Positions 5,228-6,432 of a stretch of DNA of 6,432 nt are shown in pieces. Source of the stretch: Victivallales bacterium (GTDB lineage Bacteria; Verrucomicrobiota; Lentisphaeria; Oligosphaerales; Oligosphaeraceae); NCBI GenBank assembly GCA_017538465.1, contig JAFYIW010000255.1, positions 1 through 6,432 of the forward strand. Reading direction: 5' to 3'. Positions within the stretch are counted from its first letter, which is position 1, and every line of letters begins with the position of its first letter. The notes under the pieces are model-generated. The model searched no databases. It had not been told where the DNA came from and saw only the letters and a program-made list of their open reading frames with translations. The position numbers and the translations under genes were made by a program.

Positions 5228-6432
5228 TCACTGGGCAGAAGGGAATTGACGCACTAGATATCCCTTGCCTGGCACGAGCCATTGGTCAGACGCGGCAATG
5301 CGGAAGAGTCCGCCTCGCCACTCCCAGACTTCATAGCCTTCGGGCGGGGCAAGTGGCGTGGCCGTGCCATAGGGTGTCCAGCCATCCTCCGGCTCGGGCA
5401 ATGCAACCTCGAACGGCTTTCCGCTTACGGAAATGGCTTGTGCTCCCGCCGTTTCATCGGCAACATACAGCCAATAGAGCTGGTCGGGCAACAATTCCGT
5501 GACTTGTTGATACGCAACATCTTCAGCAGTTGCATCAAGCATCATGGGCGTGAAGACCTGAAGCCGCTCTGTGGTCTCCGCATCTGGCGTAAGGCCAAGC
5601 ACCACCGTATTCCAGCCCGCGACAAGTTCCAGCGTATAGGAGAATGAGGCGACCGACGCCGTGACCGTGATATCCTCGGCGGGCATGGTCAAAGTCGCCG
5701 TGGCGCCATTCTTCATCAGTGCCACTTCCGGTTCAGTCGTCCACTGAATGACATAGGCATCGATATCCGCGCCCTCGGGGAGAATTGCCGTCAACGTGAC
5801 CGTTTCTCCCTCCGCCGCGCGTTCCAGGTCGCATGTGCAGGAATTGACGGTGATCGCATACAAGTGCACAATGTCTGCGGTGGCCTCCACTGCCTCGGCG
5901 GGCATCGCGAAGGTCGCCGTGGCGCCATCTACTGCAAACGCCACCTCGGGGGAGAAACGCCAGGTGATGCGGTAGTCGGCCAAGTCCGCGCCTTCGGGAA
6001 GGTCTGCAACAAGCGTCACCGACTCGCCCTCCGCCGCCCGTTCCACGCCGCCTGTGCAGGAATTGGCGGTGATTGCATACACGCGGACGATCTCCGCAAC
6101 GACTGCCAGAGCATCATCCGGCATTGCGAAGGTCGCCGTGGCCCCGTCCTGAGAATATTCCACTTCAGGGTAGAAGCGCCAGGTGATGCGGTAATCCGAT
6201 GCATCCGCGCCTTCGGGCAGCGTCGCCGTGACCGTGACCGCCTCGCCGCGGGCGGCGGGAGACTTGTCCGCGACGCAGCCCTCCGTGGCGACCGCATAGG
6301 TCTTCAGCGTGGCGACGCAGGTCACGCTGACCGCCTCGGCGGGCATCTCGAACGAGGCTACGCCCTCGCCTTCCGTGTAATCGACGGCCGGCACGAAGTT
6401 CCAGGCGTAATTATAGTCAGAGACCAACGCCC
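5228..6432 (-). CDS. C-terminal part of a large surface protein with InlB-like repeats (partial, 5' end off the window)
   Basis: At least 401 residues are visible; numbering below takes the codon at 6425-6427 as residue 1. That codon is TTG and could be mistaken for a start, but the frame is open to the window edge and the first residues fall in the middle of a repeat unit, so the gene continues rightward. Residues 44-116, 117-189 and 190-263 are three tandem units of 73, 73 and 74 residues, preceded by part of another. Each has the pattern Y-A-(I/V)...C...EGE.VT...LPEGAD...W...PEV....GATAT..MP, resembling the divergent InlB B-repeat family found in exported bacterial proteins. Residues 264-399 form a different terminal domain with AGWN (270-273), LYWLYVAD (317-324), DGWTPYG (348-354), VWEW (367-370) and PGKGYLV (386-392), similar in style to C-termini of large surface proteins in Kiritimatiellota and Lentisphaerota. 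No LPxTG or other known sorting signal is seen. Surface adhesion or architecture is an inference; the binding partner is unknown. Confidence 0.75.
   Translation of the reverse strand, partial: ALVSDYNYAWNFVPAVDYTEGEGVASFEMPAEAVSVTCVATLKTYAVATEGCVADKSPAARGEAVTVTATLPEGADASDYRITWRFYPEVEYSQDGATATFAMPDDALAVVAEIVRVYAITANSCTGGVERAAEGESVTLVADLPEGADLADYRITWRFSPEVAFAVDGATATFAMPAEAVEATADIVHLYAITVNSCTCDLERAAEGETVTLTAILPEGADIDAYVIQWTTEPEVALMKNGATATLTMPAEDITVTASVASFSYTLELVAGWNTVVLGLTPDAETTERLQVFTPMMLDATAEDVAYQQVTELLPDQLYWLYVADETAGAQAISVSGKPFEVALPEPEDGWTPYGTATPLAPPEGYEVWEWRGGLFRIAASDQWLVPGKGYLVRQFPSAQ
5639..6298 (-). repeat. Three in-frame 219-222-bp coding repeats (InlB-like units)
   Basis: Units span 6080-6298, 5861-6079 and 5639-5860. 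By hand comparison the first two encode about 41 identical residues of 73 and the second and third about 43 of 73. DNA similarity is also patent: the plus-strand CAGGTGATGCGGTA occurs at 5961 and again at 6180, exactly 219 bp apart, and GCGAAGGTCGCCGTGGC at 5907 and 6126 with the same offset. The first two units are therefore the closest at DNA level, and the last has drifted toward the C-terminal domain. A further partial unit runs from 6299 to the window edge. Confidence 0.85.

Noticed and set aside
6425..6427. TTG as the start codon of the repeat protein
   Set aside because: The frame stays open to the window edge, and the following residues align to the middle of a repeat unit, so the gene continues rightward.

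Overview
The window is GC-rich and bacterial, with four complete protein-coding genes and one gene that runs off the right edge. I see no rRNA, tRNA, transposase, phage gene or CRISPR array. The gene content points to the PVC superphylum, perhaps a Kiritimatiellota or Lentisphaerota lineage. The signs are a DUF6259-like carbohydrate-active protein, a surface protein with InlB-like repeats and a GWN-type C-terminus, heptanucleotide tandem arrays at gene ends, GC-rich twin hairpins between genes, and mostly missing Shine-Dalgarno sequences. This placement is an inference from style and content, not from a marker gene.

Left part (1-2005, minus strand): a U32-family protein resembling the tRNA U34 hydroxylation enzyme TrhP is followed, six bases after its stop, by tsaB, the t6A37 pathway partner. 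Both would act on the tRNA anticodon loop, at position 34 and around position 37, so this looks like a small translation-fidelity operon. tsaB ends inside a degenerate 7-bp repeat array that reaches the left edge.

Middle (2006-5162): a 173-bp divergent intergenic region carries two copies of a 27-bp hairpin-forming repeat. They lie directly in front of a 670-residue DUF6259-like, probable TIM-barrel glycoside-hydrolase-like protein with no signal peptide. That gene also ends inside a 7-bp tandem array (AATTAGC). Thirty-two bases later comes a cysteine-synthase-like PLP enzyme of a divergent subgroup, with SIKTR in place of SVKDR at the PLP lysine. The two plus-strand genes may be co-transcribed, but they have no obvious shared pathway.

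Right part (5163-6432): a 65-bp convergent gap, then the C-terminal 400 or so residues of a large, probably exported repeat protein on the minus strand. It has three full 73-74-residue InlB-like units plus part of a fourth, then a GWN...GYLV-type terminal domain. Its start lies outside the window.

The best lead is that two unrelated genes each take their last few codons and their stop from a different tandem array with the same 7-bp period. Because 7 is not divisible by 3, such arrays place stop triplets in all three frames. I do not see a clear undescribed multi-gene system here.
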